The notes under the pieces: generated by a model
What the model saw: the letters and a program-made list of their open reading frames with translations, nothing else
Database searches by the model: none
What the model was told of the DNA's origin: nothing
Shown: positions 35,500 to 43,713 of the stretch, piece after piece
Layout of the letters: every line of letters begins with the position of its first letter
Position numbering within the stretch: the stretch's first letter is position 1
Source of the DNA: an uncultured Anaerococcus sp.
Lineage (GTDB): Bacteria > Bacillota > Clostridia > Tissierellales > Peptoniphilaceae
DNA: 64,000 bases
Direction: 5' to 3'
Assembly (NCBI RefSeq): GCF_943908415.1
Contig: NZ_CALTSY010000005.1
Coordinates: 41,545-105,544 of the forward strand
Translations under genes and position numbers: made by a program

Positions 35500-36391
35500 T
35501 TTCTATCCTTTCAAAAGCTATTTTTCCTGCACCTATAACTCCAGAGTCATTTAAAAATTTAGCTGGCATAATACTGATATTTATAGTGTTATTACATACA
35601 TCATTAAACTTCTCAATCATTCCATCCCACCATATATCCTTAGAATGAATTACACCTCCACCTATAACTATGATTTCAGGATCAAATATATTTCTTAGAC
35701 TAGTTAAAAAATATGCCAAATCTGTTTGATAGTCATCTAATACTTCTCGTGCATTTGGGTCAGTATCCACTCTATTTAAAATTTGTTCTCCAGTAAGATC
35801 ATCACCAGTAAGTTTTTTATAATTTTTTGAAAGAGCTGTTCCGGCACAATAAGCTTCAGCACAACCATGTTGCCCACAAGTACAATAGTTCCCACCCGGA
35901 TGAAGAATAACATGACCTAATTCTGCTCCTTGAAAGTGTGAACCTGATAATAGACCAGCTTTTTCATTATAGACAGCTCCGCCTACTCCAGTTCCTAAAG
36001 TAATCATAACTATATCTTTAGAGTCCTTACAAGATCCAATCCACTTTTCAGCAAGTAAGGCAATATTTGCATCATTTTCTACAAAAACTGGGACATTCAC
36101 GAATTCTTCTACAGCTTTTTTTAAGTTTAAACCACTCCATCCTTCAATGTTTCCAGCAAAAGTAACAATACCATTTTCTGAATCAATAAAACCAGGAGTT
36201 CCTATTCCTATAGCTTTAGCTTCTTTGTAATTAAGACCATAAATAGTTTTTTTAATGTTTTCTAAAACCACATCTCGGCCTTCTTTTGCTTGTGTATCTA
36301 TAGAATTCCTTTCAAGAATTTTACCAGATTCATCTATTAAGCAAGCATTAATTTTAGTACCTCCAAGATCAATTCCTATTACCTTATCCAT
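35489..36391 (-). CDS. ROK-family glucokinase
   Basis: A 300-residue sugar kinase of the ROK family, most like glucokinase GlcK. It has IGIDLGGTKINACLID (phosphate-binding), catalytic Asp in VENDANIALLAE, GTGVGGAV, and the zinc motif CTCGQHGCAEAYC. It probably phosphorylates glucose from glycogen debranching or maltose breakdown, which would fit the glg genes, but specificity is inferred. It leads the kinase-regulator-sensor-lipoprotein group. Confidence 0.88.
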   Translation of the reverse strand: MDKVIGIDLGGTKINACLIDESGKILERNSIDTQAKEGRDVVLENIKKTIYGLNYKEAKAIGIGTPGFIDSENGIVTFAGNIEGWSGLNLKKAVEEFVNVPVFVENDANIALLAEKWIGSCKDSKDIVMITLGTGVGGAVYNEKAGLLSGSHFQGAELGHVILHPGGNYCTCGQHGCAEAYCAGTALSKNYKKLTGDDLTGEQILNRVDTDPNAREVLDDYQTDLAYFLTSLRNIFDPEIIVIGGGVIHSKDIWWDGMIEKFNDVCNNTINISIMPAKFLNDSGVIGAGKIAFERIENGK

Positions 36392-36403
36392 AATATTCCT
36401 TTC

Positions 36404-37360
36404 TTATAAATTAAATACTTTATTTTTTAAAGACAGTAGGTCTTTTTTTCTTTTGGATTCAAAACTTTTATCTTCTAAATATTCTAAGTTCTCAATATGA
36501 TTAAATTTTATTTTGTAAGCTAATAAAATTTGATTATTTATTCCCAATTTATCTTTAACAAATTTGTTAGTTTTATTATCACCATATTTTCTATCGCCTA
36601 TTATAGGTGTATTGTTTTCGGCTAATGAAAATCTTATTTGATGTGTTTTGCCGGTAATAAGTTGGCATTCAAGCAAGGTAAAATTGCCATTGCTAGATAA
36701 GGGACTAAAATGAGTTATAATTCTAGATCCATTTTTAGAAGCTTTAATCTTATTTTTGTTTTCATTTTTTCTAATACTAGTATCAATGGTAAACTTTTCT
36801 TTGATATTGCCTTTAACTATGGTTAGATAATATTTCTCTATTTCATCTTCTCTAATAGCTTTATTTAAAGATCTTAATGCCATAGAATTTTTAGCACCAA
36901 TGACTATCCCAGCAGTATTTCTATCTAATCTATTTACGACAGCAGGATTAAAGGTCTTATCATTTTTATTAACTTGATTTGTTTTATATAAATATGATAG
37001 CATAAAATCTACCAAATTATTACCATAATCATTTTTATTAGTAGAATGAGTAAGTAATCCACTTTCCTTATCCATAAGTATGATATTTTTATCTTCGTAA
37101 ACTAGGTCTAATTTAAAATCAGATGGTTTAAAGTCTGTCTTTCTTATCCATTTGTTATAATTTTCATCTGATATATACATCTTTATAATATCATTTTCAT
37201 GGACAAAGGTATCAGCCTTAGCTCTTTTATCATTTATCTTAAAATTCTTTTTTCTAATATTTTTTTGAATAACAGATAATGGAGCATTTTCAAAGTACTT
37301 TCTCAAAAATCTATCAAATCTTTGCTCTGAATCATTTTTTTGTATTACTATTTCAATCAT
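36404..37360 (-). CDS. RluA/RluC-family pseudouridine synthase
   Basis: A 318-residue rRNA pseudouridine synthase. An N-terminal S4-like region (RFDRFLRKYFENAPLSVIQK) precedes the catalytic domain with VVNRLDRNTAGIVIGAKN (catalytic Asp), GKTHQIRFSLAEN and IIGDRKYGDN. This size and S4 arrangement resembles RluC (23S rRNA), but the target site is not determined. One-base gap after the upstream unknown gene. Confidence 0.9.
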   Translation of the reverse strand: MIEIVIQKNDSEQRFDRFLRKYFENAPLSVIQKNIRKKNFKINDKRAKADTFVHENDIIKMYISDENYNKWIRKTDFKPSDFKLDLVYEDKNIILMDKESGLLTHSTNKNDYGNNLVDFMLSYLYKTNQVNKNDKTFNPAVVNRLDRNTAGIVIGAKNSMALRSLNKAIREDEIEKYYLTIVKGNIKEKFTIDTSIRKNENKNKIKASKNGSRIITHFSPLSSNGNFTLLECQLITGKTHQIRFSLAENNTPIIGDRKYGDNKTNKFVKDKLGINNQILLAYKIKFNHIENLEYLEDKSFESKRKKDLLSLKNKVFNL

Positions 37361-37361
37361 A

Positions 37362-37904
37362 TTAATAAGATTTATTTACATAGGAATCTATTAAAGATTT
37401 CCTAGCTTCACTTGAAAAAACATTATTTTCTATTAATCTTTGTAAAACTAACTTGCTCTTAGAATGTAAAATAACTTTATCAATAGAGCAAACCTCTATT
37501 TCAAAAATTTCTCCTTGAAGTCTTTTGGAATTTAAAATTATATAATAAGACTTAATATCTTTATAGTCTACTAAATCAAGAATTCTAAGTGTAGCTATAT
37601 CTTTTAAATGATAAAAATTCTCTCTCTGATTAATAAGTTTTAAATAATTTTTCTTCTTTTTTGTGTTATTAGATATTTTTTGAGCTTCAAGATTAGTTTT
37701 TTTTGCCATTAAATTATAATATTGATAATTATAAATTGCTTCATTGATGTTATTAATAGTAGAAAAGGGTTTTATATCTAATTTTTCTATGTAAGCTAAG
37801 TTATTTGATAAGAAAGAATCCTTATCTATTTTTGATTCCTCTAATAAATCTATAGATTCCTTTCTAAAAGTTTCAAATAGTTTTAATTTTTCATTTTCAT
37901 TCAT
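37362..37904 (-). CDS. Uncharacterised helical protein (DUF6648-like)
   Basis: A 180-residue soluble, mostly helical protein; I recall similar clostridial proteins grouped as DUF6648, without a known function. Typical stretches are INEAIYNYQYYNLMAKK, YHLKDIATLRILDLVDYKDI and the terminal EARKSLIDSYVNKSY. I start at ATG 37904; the longer frame from 37925 begins within the upstream terminator hairpin. Located before the pseudouridine synthase. Confidence 0.7.
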   Translation of the reverse strand: MNENEKLKLFETFRKESIDLLEESKIDKDSFLSNNLAYIEKLDIKPFSTINNINEAIYNYQYYNLMAKKTNLEAQKISNNTKKKKNYLKLINQRENFYHLKDIATLRILDLVDYKDIKSYYIILNSKRLQGEIFEIEVCSIDKVILHSKSKLVLQRLIENNVFSSEARKSLIDSYVNKSY

Positions 37905-37911
37905 AATAATT

Positions 37912-37935
37912 AAAAACCGCCTCATAAGAGACGGT
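37912..37935 (-). terminator. Intrinsic terminator after the P-loop gene
   Basis: Minus-strand CCGTCTC / GAGGCGG stem (one G-T pair), loop TTAT, then TTTTTAATT. It lies between the small P-loop gene and the DUF6648-like gene. Confidence 0.75.
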
Positions 37936-37946
37936 CACTTCTAGTC

Positions 37947-38369
37947 TTAAAGATTAGCTTCTACAATTTCAGCTTTAAGTGTTTCAGGTATATCTTCTTT
38001 TGGCCAATTTAAAGCTAGATAGATGTCTGCTTTTGCATATTCTGAAAGTTCATCTAATTCTTTTGTTAATTCTTCGATATTATCAGAATTGATATTTACT
38101 ATCTCATAGATTCCATCAATATAAACTTTTCCAATATCATAGTCACGAGCAAGTATTCCTGCTATAAAACCTTTTAGATTACCCTTACAATTAATTTTAT
38201 AGGATTTTGCATTTATTACTCTTACATTATGATCTAGAATCCTATTCCTCTCATCATCAGTTGTGATAAAAACAATGTTGCTTAAATCTTTCTCTTTCTC
38301 TTTATTAGCCTCTTCGACTAAATATTGGGATTTACCTGTTCCAGATTTTCCTACTACGTAATAAATCAT
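37947..38369 (-). CDS. Small P-loop protein, unknown function
   Basis: A 140-residue protein starting MIYYVVGKSGTGKSQYLVEE, a clear Walker A. A possible Walker B is KVYIDGIYEI near residue 83. TTDDERNRIL and LNWPKEDIP are other recognisable segments, but I cannot assign a family. A strong AAGGAGG six to seven bases upstream fixes the start at 38369; the longer frame to 38432 lies within the radical SAM gene. It begins one base after the stop of that gene, so the two are translated together. Confidence 0.75.
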   Translation of the reverse strand: MIYYVVGKSGTGKSQYLVEEANKEKEKDLSNIVFITTDDERNRILDHNVRVINAKSYKINCKGNLKGFIAGILARDYDIGKVYIDGIYEIVNINSDNIEELTKELDELSEYAKADIYLALNWPKEDIPETLKAEIVEANL

Positions 38370-38370
38370 T

Positions 38371-39315
38371 CTATTCCTCCTTAAATTTATCATAAATAAC
38401 ATTTTCGGATTTATCACCTTGAGTGTATCCATAGTTATTCATTTTTTCAATAATTTCATCTCTTATAAGCCACCAGGAAGTGTTCCAATTACAAAATGTT
38501 GTGTCTTCTTCTGGTGCCCTTCCAACTAATCTTTGAATTGCTATATCTGATCTTATAAGCCTTAAAAACTCAATGACATTTGTCTCATAAGTTTCTTTAC
38601 TAGGCATTTCAAATTCTTTATTCTTATACATATGGTCAAGTTTTGTATCTTTTATAATAAATAAAGAATGTATCTTAACTTCTTTAATATCAAGTACATT
38701 TATTATCCTTGCAGTTTGTCTAACATCACTAATATCATCCCATGGTAGAGATAATATTACATGAGTGCAGATTCTAAAATTATATTTATTTATAAGATTA
38801 CATGCTTTAATAAAATCTGCCAGATCTTCCCCTCTATTTAAAACATCTAGAGTTTTATAGTTTACGGTTTGAAGTCCAAGTTCTATAGTAATATCCTTAC
38901 CAGCAGATTCAGACCACTCTTTTAAGAAGACAAGCTTATCTTCTGTAATACAATCAGACCTAGTTGATATTGAGACAGCTACTATATAATCTTTATCACA
39001 GGCTCTTATAACTTCTTTAAAATCAGATAGTGACATATAAGTATTGGTGAAATTTTGAAAATAAGCCACAAACTTTTTTGCCTTATATCTAGAACCTATA
39101 TATTCCTTGTTTTTATTTAACTGCTCATCAACTGTCATATATGATGGTAAATTTTCAAAGCTACCACCAGATTCACTACAAAATATGCAACCTCCATAAC
39201 ATGCTGCACCATCACGATTTGGACAAGTTAGAGATAGTTTTATTGGTAATTTATATACTTTTTCACCATATGTCTTTTTATAATAATCGCTAATTGTATA
39301 GTAGGGATTATTCAT
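38371..39315 (-). CDS. Radical SAM protein, TIGR01212/YtqA family
   Basis: A 314-residue radical SAM enzyme of uncharacterised function. The Fe-S cysteines are in SLTCPNRDGAACYGGCIFC; further family features are VAYFQNFTNTY, ELGLQTVNYKTLDVLNRGE, ICTHVILSLPWD and the C-terminal NWNTSWWLIRDEI. The substrate is unknown. It is paired with a small P-loop ATPase-like gene downstream. Confidence 0.88.
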   Translation of the reverse strand: MNNPYYTISDYYKKTYGEKVYKLPIKLSLTCPNRDGAACYGGCIFCSESGGSFENLPSYMTVDEQLNKNKEYIGSRYKAKKFVAYFQNFTNTYMSLSDFKEVIRACDKDYIVAVSISTRSDCITEDKLVFLKEWSESAGKDITIELGLQTVNYKTLDVLNRGEDLADFIKACNLINKYNFRICTHVILSLPWDDISDVRQTARIINVLDIKEVKIHSLFIIKDTKLDHMYKNKEFEMPSKETYETNVIEFLRLIRSDIAIQRLVGRAPEEDTTFCNWNTSWWLIRDEIIEKMNNYGYTQGDKSENVIYDKFKEE

Positions 39316-39344
39316 TTAAGTTTTCTTCGCCTTTTAATAAATTA

Positions 39345-39692
39345 TTATTCTTCAAATGACTCAAGATCTATATTGTAGTCTTCGACAAGAGCGTCAATAG
39401 CACCATCATCCCAATAATGTGTGAATAGATGGAAGACATTTTCAAGTTCCTCTTCATCCTCAACTACTTTTAAATCAATCTCATCATTTTCAAAGCTATT
39501 TTCATAATAAAAGATATAAATTTCATTTGAATCACTAGATATTAATGCAACATAATCAGTTTTATCTACCGAGAAAACATCTATTAAATAGCATTCATCA
39601 CTAGCTTCACCTAAGTCAATTTCAATAACAGCTTTGCCATTATTTTTTAAAAATTCTAATTCATGTCCATGAAGTTCAATTTTTTCTGTCAT
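39345..39692 (-). CDS. DUF1292 (YrzB-like) acidic protein
   Basis: A 115-residue very acidic protein of the DUF1292 type. It has DECYLIDVFSVDKTDYVAL, then the typical EIYIFYYENSFENDEIDL and VEDEEELENVFHLF. The function of the family is unknown. AAAGGAG six bases upstream supports ATG 39692; the longer frame to 39731 runs back into the preceding gene. Confidence 0.85.
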   Translation of the reverse strand: MTEKIELHGHELEFLKNNGKAVIEIDLGEASDECYLIDVFSVDKTDYVALISSDSNEIYIFYYENSFENDEIDLKVVEDEEELENVFHLFTHYWDDGAIDALVEDYNIDLESFEE

Positions 39693-39702
39693 GTAAACTC
39701 CT

Positions 39703-41082
39703 TTATTCGTATAAATGAGATAACAAGTCATCTATAACTTTAATAACATTATAAATATCGTTTAAGTTAGTAAAATAAATGTTATCATCTTTCTTTTTAT
39801 ATTCTACCCCTAATGATACGATGTTAACATCTAAATTAGAAAATATAATACTAGAATCTAAAGAGTATTGTGTTTTAATAGTATTCAATGAATCACCAGT
39901 AATATTATTATAAGACTCTGAAAATTTATTTGTTAAATAGCTATCCTTATTTTTCCAATGTGGTATTTTGAGTACATTTGAAATAACACTTTTACTTATA
40001 TCTGCTGCTACTTGAGTTCGTTCTAGCATCTGATCCATATTTTCATCAGTAAGAGATCTGTATACTATTATAAAGTTTACAAAATCAGGAAAGCTTCTAA
40101 CAGTGGATAGATTAAGTGAGCTAATAAGTTGTTTATTATTTGAGTTTACACTAAATGCTCCTGTGGGGATAAGTTCTACTAAGGAAGCTATATGATTGTA
40201 TGATGTATCGGTAATAGGTAAATTATCATCATAATTTTCAAGTTTATCAAGTGAAATATTCATATCGGGTTCATATTTAAGATTTTTTTCTATATATTCA
40301 TTTTTATATAGATTAAATGTATCGTAAAGCTCATTCTCATATTCATCTTTAACAATAAAATCAACATATGCATTGCTAGGTATAAAATCATACCTATCTC
40401 CGCCTTTAATTTTACAAATATCCATGTCAATTTTAGATTTGAATTTTCTAATAATACTCATTATTGTCTTTATGGAATTAAGTCTTAGCTTATCTAAATC
40501 TTCTCCTGTATGACCGCCTATTAGATTATCTAATGATAATCTAAATACATTATAATCAAAGTCAGGATTAAATCTTTCTATTGGAACCCTTATATTAGAT
40601 AAAATAAGGGAGCTAAATTCATCTGCTAAGCATTTAGCTTGTAACAAATTAAGATTGATTACATTATCACTTCTGATAATACTTTTCAAATTACTATAAT
40701 CTATATTACCACTTTGTATATTATTTCTTGTAATTAGAACATCAAAATCATTAGTTGAGTTTTCAAGAAGACTCGCAATTAATAATATCGAGTCAAATAG
40801 ATTGATATTTTGCCCACTAATAATTTTACTTTCATTTTCTTCTATAAGGTCAATCCCATTATAGTCGAATTTACTATCTACATTTAAATGTAGTATTACC
40901 TTAGGAGCAACACCTTTTTTTATATAATACGCTCCATTGATTTCGCTTACTTCATAATGATGAGAATATGCTAAATCTAAAATAAATTTATTAATTAATG
41001 CTGATGAATTATCAATATTCTCATAAGATTTAAGCTTATTTATATTTTCTTTTAGATTACTAATTATATAGTCATAATCCAT
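39703..41082 (-). CDS. PepD-like (M20C) protein lacking metal ligands; probable pseudo-peptidase
   Basis: A 459-residue homologue of cytosolic dipeptidase PepD by pattern: KVILHLNVDSK aligns with PepD VVLQAHLDMV, LIGGHTGEDLDKLRLNS with KGGHSGGEIHxGxGNAN, and the C-terminal half shows FDxFPSNA-like and IVYRSL segments. Of the di-zinc site only Asp69 remains. The first His is Asn67, the bridging Asp of GADNG is Asn92, the catalytic Glu-Glu pair is Asn121-Ile122, and the Asp of NTDSEE is Asn145. Catalysis is therefore unlikely. The dimerisation-face GGH is kept. Its role is unknown; the alignment was made by eye. Confidence 0.72.
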   Translation of the reverse strand: MDYDYIISNLKENINKLKSYENIDNSSALINKFILDLAYSHHYEVSEINGAYYIKKGVAPKVILHLNVDSKFDYNGIDLIEENESKIISGQNINLFDSILLIASLLENSTNDFDVLITRNNIQSGNIDYSNLKSIIRSDNVINLNLLQAKCLADEFSSLILSNIRVPIERFNPDFDYNVFRLSLDNLIGGHTGEDLDKLRLNSIKTIMSIIRKFKSKIDMDICKIKGGDRYDFIPSNAYVDFIVKDEYENELYDTFNLYKNEYIEKNLKYEPDMNISLDKLENYDDNLPITDTSYNHIASLVELIPTGAFSVNSNNKQLISSLNLSTVRSFPDFVNFIIVYRSLTDENMDQMLERTQVAADISKSVISNVLKIPHWKNKDSYLTNKFSESYNNITGDSLNTIKTQYSLDSSIIFSNLDVNIVSLGVEYKKKDDNIYFTNLNDIYNVIKVIDDLLSHLYE

Positions 41083-41091
41083 AATTAATGC

Positions 41092-41832
41092 CTAGTAATA
41101 TTTTTTAACCTCTGCCTTTTTCATCAAATTATTGATGATTTCAAGATATTTTTCTTGTCTTTTTACCATTTCGTAAGTTGATTTTACTTGATCTTTCATT
41201 TCTTCAAAACTTGCTTCTTGTTCTTTTTTATCATCAAGTTTTATAATATGGTATCCAAATTGAGACTTAACTGGTTGAGAAATTTCTCCAATTTCAATTG
41301 AATCTAAACCTTCTTGGAACTCTTTTACCATAACACCCTTAGGGAAAGTTCCGAGAGAACCACCATTTTTTCCAGATGGATCTATAGAATATTTATCTGC
41401 AGCTTTAGAAAAATCTAAACCATCATTAATTTCTTCTAAAATTTTATTTGCATCATCTTCACTTTGAACAAGAATGTGGCTTGCTGTATAAGATACTGGA
41501 GAAAATAAAGTTTCCTTATTTTCTTCATAATAAGATTTTAACTCATCATCACTTATATTTACTTCTTCAAATATTTTATGCATAGCATAATTTTTTAACA
41601 TATTATCACGAACACGGTTTAATTCTTCAACGAATTGATCGTCTTCGTCATATTTTTTTTCTTTTGCATCCTCTAAGATTAATTCTTGATTTACTAGTTC
41701 ATCAGCTAATACATTGAATCCTTCAGCTGAGTTAAACCTATCTCTATCTTCTATACCTGCCATTAATTCATATACATCTGATTGATATATTTTTTTACCA
41801 TTTACTTCTGCCATTAATTTATTTTCAGTCAT
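41092..41832 (-). CDS. Cytoplasmic parvulin-type peptidyl-prolyl isomerase
   Basis: A 246-residue SurA/PrsA-like foldase: helical SurA-N-type region (about 1-110) followed by a PpiC rotamase domain (SYTASHILVQSEDDA, GKNGGSLGTFPKGVMVKEF, KSQFGYHIIKLDD). Unlike PrsA it has no signal peptide or lipobox, so it should act in the cytoplasm. The ATG directly follows the cvfB stop. Confidence 0.87.
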   Translation of the reverse strand: MTENKLMAEVNGKKIYQSDVYELMAGIEDRDRFNSAEGFNVLADELVNQELILEDAKEKKYDEDDQFVEELNRVRDNMLKNYAMHKIFEEVNISDDELKSYYEENKETLFSPVSYTASHILVQSEDDANKILEEINDGLDFSKAADKYSIDPSGKNGGSLGTFPKGVMVKEFQEGLDSIEIGEISQPVKSQFGYHIIKLDDKKEQEASFEEMKDQVKSTYEMVKRQEKYLEIINNLMKKAEVKKYY

Positions 41833-42641
41833 TATATCCTCTTTACTAATTCTATCTTATTATCATATATCTTAATATCATTATTTTTGTATAATCTACC
41901 GATTGCTCTTTTAAAACTTGACTTGCTCATTCCAAATGTAGCATCAATTTTTCTAGGGCTAGATTTATCAGATAAATATACAACACCATCATTATCATAC
42001 AAGTAATCTAATATCTTATCACTATCATTATCTATTTCAAGGTGGGCTCTTTGCCTTAATGATAGTTCGATTTTTCCATCATTTTTTACTTCTTTTACCC
42101 TCGCCTCAATTAATTCACCTTCTACATGAACACCTTTAAGTTCCTTAATTCTTAGAAGTGAGTCATATTTACCATCTATTACAATAAAGGCACCTATAGA
42201 TTTGTTTATTGAATAGATCCTACCACTAACTTCATCATTTTCTTCAAAGTTATGCTCAGTACTAAGTAAATCTCTGATCTTTGATGTTAGATAAATATAA
42301 CCATCAGCATTAACTTTAAAGGCTACAGGATAAGTCATGCCTATGATTATCCTATAAGTTCTTTCAGTAAAGGGCATAAATACATGATTTTTATTTGGTA
42401 ATTGAAAATAAACACCCTTCTTATCTATTTCCACAGCCTTTAAGTCATAAATACCATCTATCTCATAAGGAAAATCACGGCTTGCTTTAAGTGTATTATT
42501 TAAATCGTGGTATAAGTATGCTTTTACATTATCGCCCTGCTTTAAATCTTTCACCTCTTTTTTATCTATAACTGCATCTCCTAGTTTTGTAGCTAGGTAT
42601 GCTTTATTTTTGTTAAATCTTTTAATTTTAAATTCTTTAAT
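41832..42641 (-). CDS. cvfB: CvfB-like S1-domain RNA-binding protein, apparent ATT start
   Basis: Tandem S1-domain protein with a winged helix, like CvfB/YitL. From a GTG at 42554 the frame gives 240 aa beginning in the middle of the first S1 domain and has no ribosome site. The same frame is open further upstream and encodes IKEFKIKRFNKNKAYLATKL, the missing start of that domain. A clear AGGAG (42649-42653) lies seven bases before an ATT codon at 42641, giving a family-like 269 aa. Later S1 domains (RDFPYEIDGIYDLKAVEI, EGELIEARVKEVKNDGKIELS) and the winged helix (GMSKSSFKRAIGRLYKN) are intact. The start codon is inferred. Confidence 0.82.
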   Translation of the reverse strand: MKEFKIKRFNKNKAYLATKLGDAVIDKKEVKDLKQGDNVKAYLYHDLNNTLKASRDFPYEIDGIYDLKAVEIDKKGVYFQLPNKNHVFMPFTERTYRIIIGMTYPVAFKVNADGYIYLTSKIRDLLSTEHNFEENDEVSGRIYSINKSIGAFIVIDGKYDSLLRIKELKGVHVEGELIEARVKEVKNDGKIELSLRQRAHLEIDNDSDKILDYLYDNDGVVYLSDKSSPRKIDATFGMSKSSFKRAIGRLYKNNDIKIYDNKIELVKRI

Positions 42642-42651
42642 AGTTAAACTC

Positions 42652-43488
42652 CTATCTTAACTCTTTAATTGTAAATCCTTCTCCTAATACCTCTGATACA
42701 GAATAAGAAAACATAAATGCCTTATCATCCAAATTTAAAATATGCTCCCTAATCAATGGATACTTTCTAGTATTGATGATAGCAAGAACTATTTTCTTTT
42801 CATTTGCAGTGTAGCCACCTTCAGCATGTAATAAGGTAACTCCCCTCTTATATTCATGTACAAGAAGATTGGTAATCTCTTCATATCTATCACTTATAAT
42901 AAATACAGCTATTTTTCTATCTAGACCTTGAATTACATAGTCTAAGCTGATTGCTTGAATTATTATTGCTAAAACAGCATACAAAGATCGCTCAAGTCCT
43001 ATAACAACATTAGATAATATAATTACAGACAAATCTGTTAAAAATAGGCTTATATGTATTGGAAAATTAGTATACTTATTTAATATTGCGGCAATGACAT
43101 CTGTTCCGCCTGATGATCCTCCATTATAAAAAATAAGCCCTAGACCTATGGCCACAATTATAGGACCAATTATCACATTTAATATCATATCATTTGTAAG
43201 GATAGTATCTGAAAATAAACTTTCAAATATTATTATGGTGATAGAAACAGTTGCTGCTGATAATACAGATCTTTTAGTAAAGTTTACACTTACAAGCACA
43301 GCGCCAAGAATCAATACTATTACATTTAAAAACAAATTTATAAAGCCTATATTTATCTTGAATATAGTAGATAGTACAAGTGATAAACCTGAAATGCCCC
43401 CTGCTGCTATATGATGCTGAATTAAGAAAAAATATAGGCCTGTAGCCAAAATTACAGAACCTAGTACTATATAAACATTTTTTTTCAT
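42652..43488 (-). CDS. YitT family membrane protein
   Basis: A 278-residue membrane protein of the YitT (DUF161 + DUF2179) family: five to six transmembrane helices (GSVILATGLYFFLIQHHIAAGG, IGLGLIFYNGGSSGGTDVIAAIL) and a C-terminal cytoplasmic DUF2179 domain (KIAVFIISDRYEEI, GVTLLHAEGGYTANEKKIVL). Function unknown; some members bind nucleotide. ATG 43488 has GGAGG eight bases upstream. Its stop overlaps the cvfB ribosome site. Confidence 0.92.
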   Translation of the reverse strand: MKKNVYIVLGSVILATGLYFFLIQHHIAAGGISGLSLVLSTIFKINIGFINLFLNVIVLILGAVLVSVNFTKRSVLSAATVSITIIIFESLFSDTILTNDMILNVIIGPIIVAIGLGLIFYNGGSSGGTDVIAAILNKYTNFPIHISLFLTDLSVIILSNVVIGLERSLYAVLAIIIQAISLDYVIQGLDRKIAVFIISDRYEEITNLLVHEYKRGVTLLHAEGGYTANEKKIVLAIINTRKYPLIREHILNLDDKAFMFSYSVSEVLGEGFTIKELR

Positions 43489-43560
43489 CAAATGCCCTCC
43501 GCAAATTACTACTAAAAGCTTATCACAAAATGCTTATTTATACAATTTTTTATAACAAAA

Positions 43561-43713
43561 GGGGCTGTTGCAAATCAATAGATATTTATCGTTCCATCAT
43601 TGGGGTGCTCTCTAAGAAAGTTTGAGATTTAGCCCGCCGGCTCATGGAGGCCAAACTTTCTTAGAGGGTGCCCGAATGATTTTGGAACGATTTATCTATT
43701 TTGCAACAGCCCC
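43561..43713. mobile_element. MITE-like palindromic element, copy 1 (153 bp) with nested palindrome
   Basis: The ends are a perfect 14-bp inverted repeat GGGGCTGTTGCAAA / TTTGCAACAGCCCC, and the arms continue to pair imperfectly for about 45 bp (ATAGAT, ATCGTTCCA, ATCATT). The centre holds a second palindrome (43609-43667: CTCTAAGAAAGTTTG ... CAAACTTTCTTAGAG). The tip resembles IS6-family ends, which contain CTGTTGCAAA (for example IS26). No transposase or clear target duplication is seen. A shorter copy is at 53710. The right end supplies the last codons and stop of the neighbouring gene. Confidence 0.8.

Noticed and set aside
43274..43504. A 76-residue minus-strand frame overlapping yitT
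   Set aside because: It overlaps the YitT N-terminus in another frame and has no family resemblance.
43561..43713. Explaining the palindrome only as a terminator
   Set aside because: The length, the 14-bp perfect terminal repeats and a second copy 10 kb away point to a dispersed element, although it may also terminate transcription.
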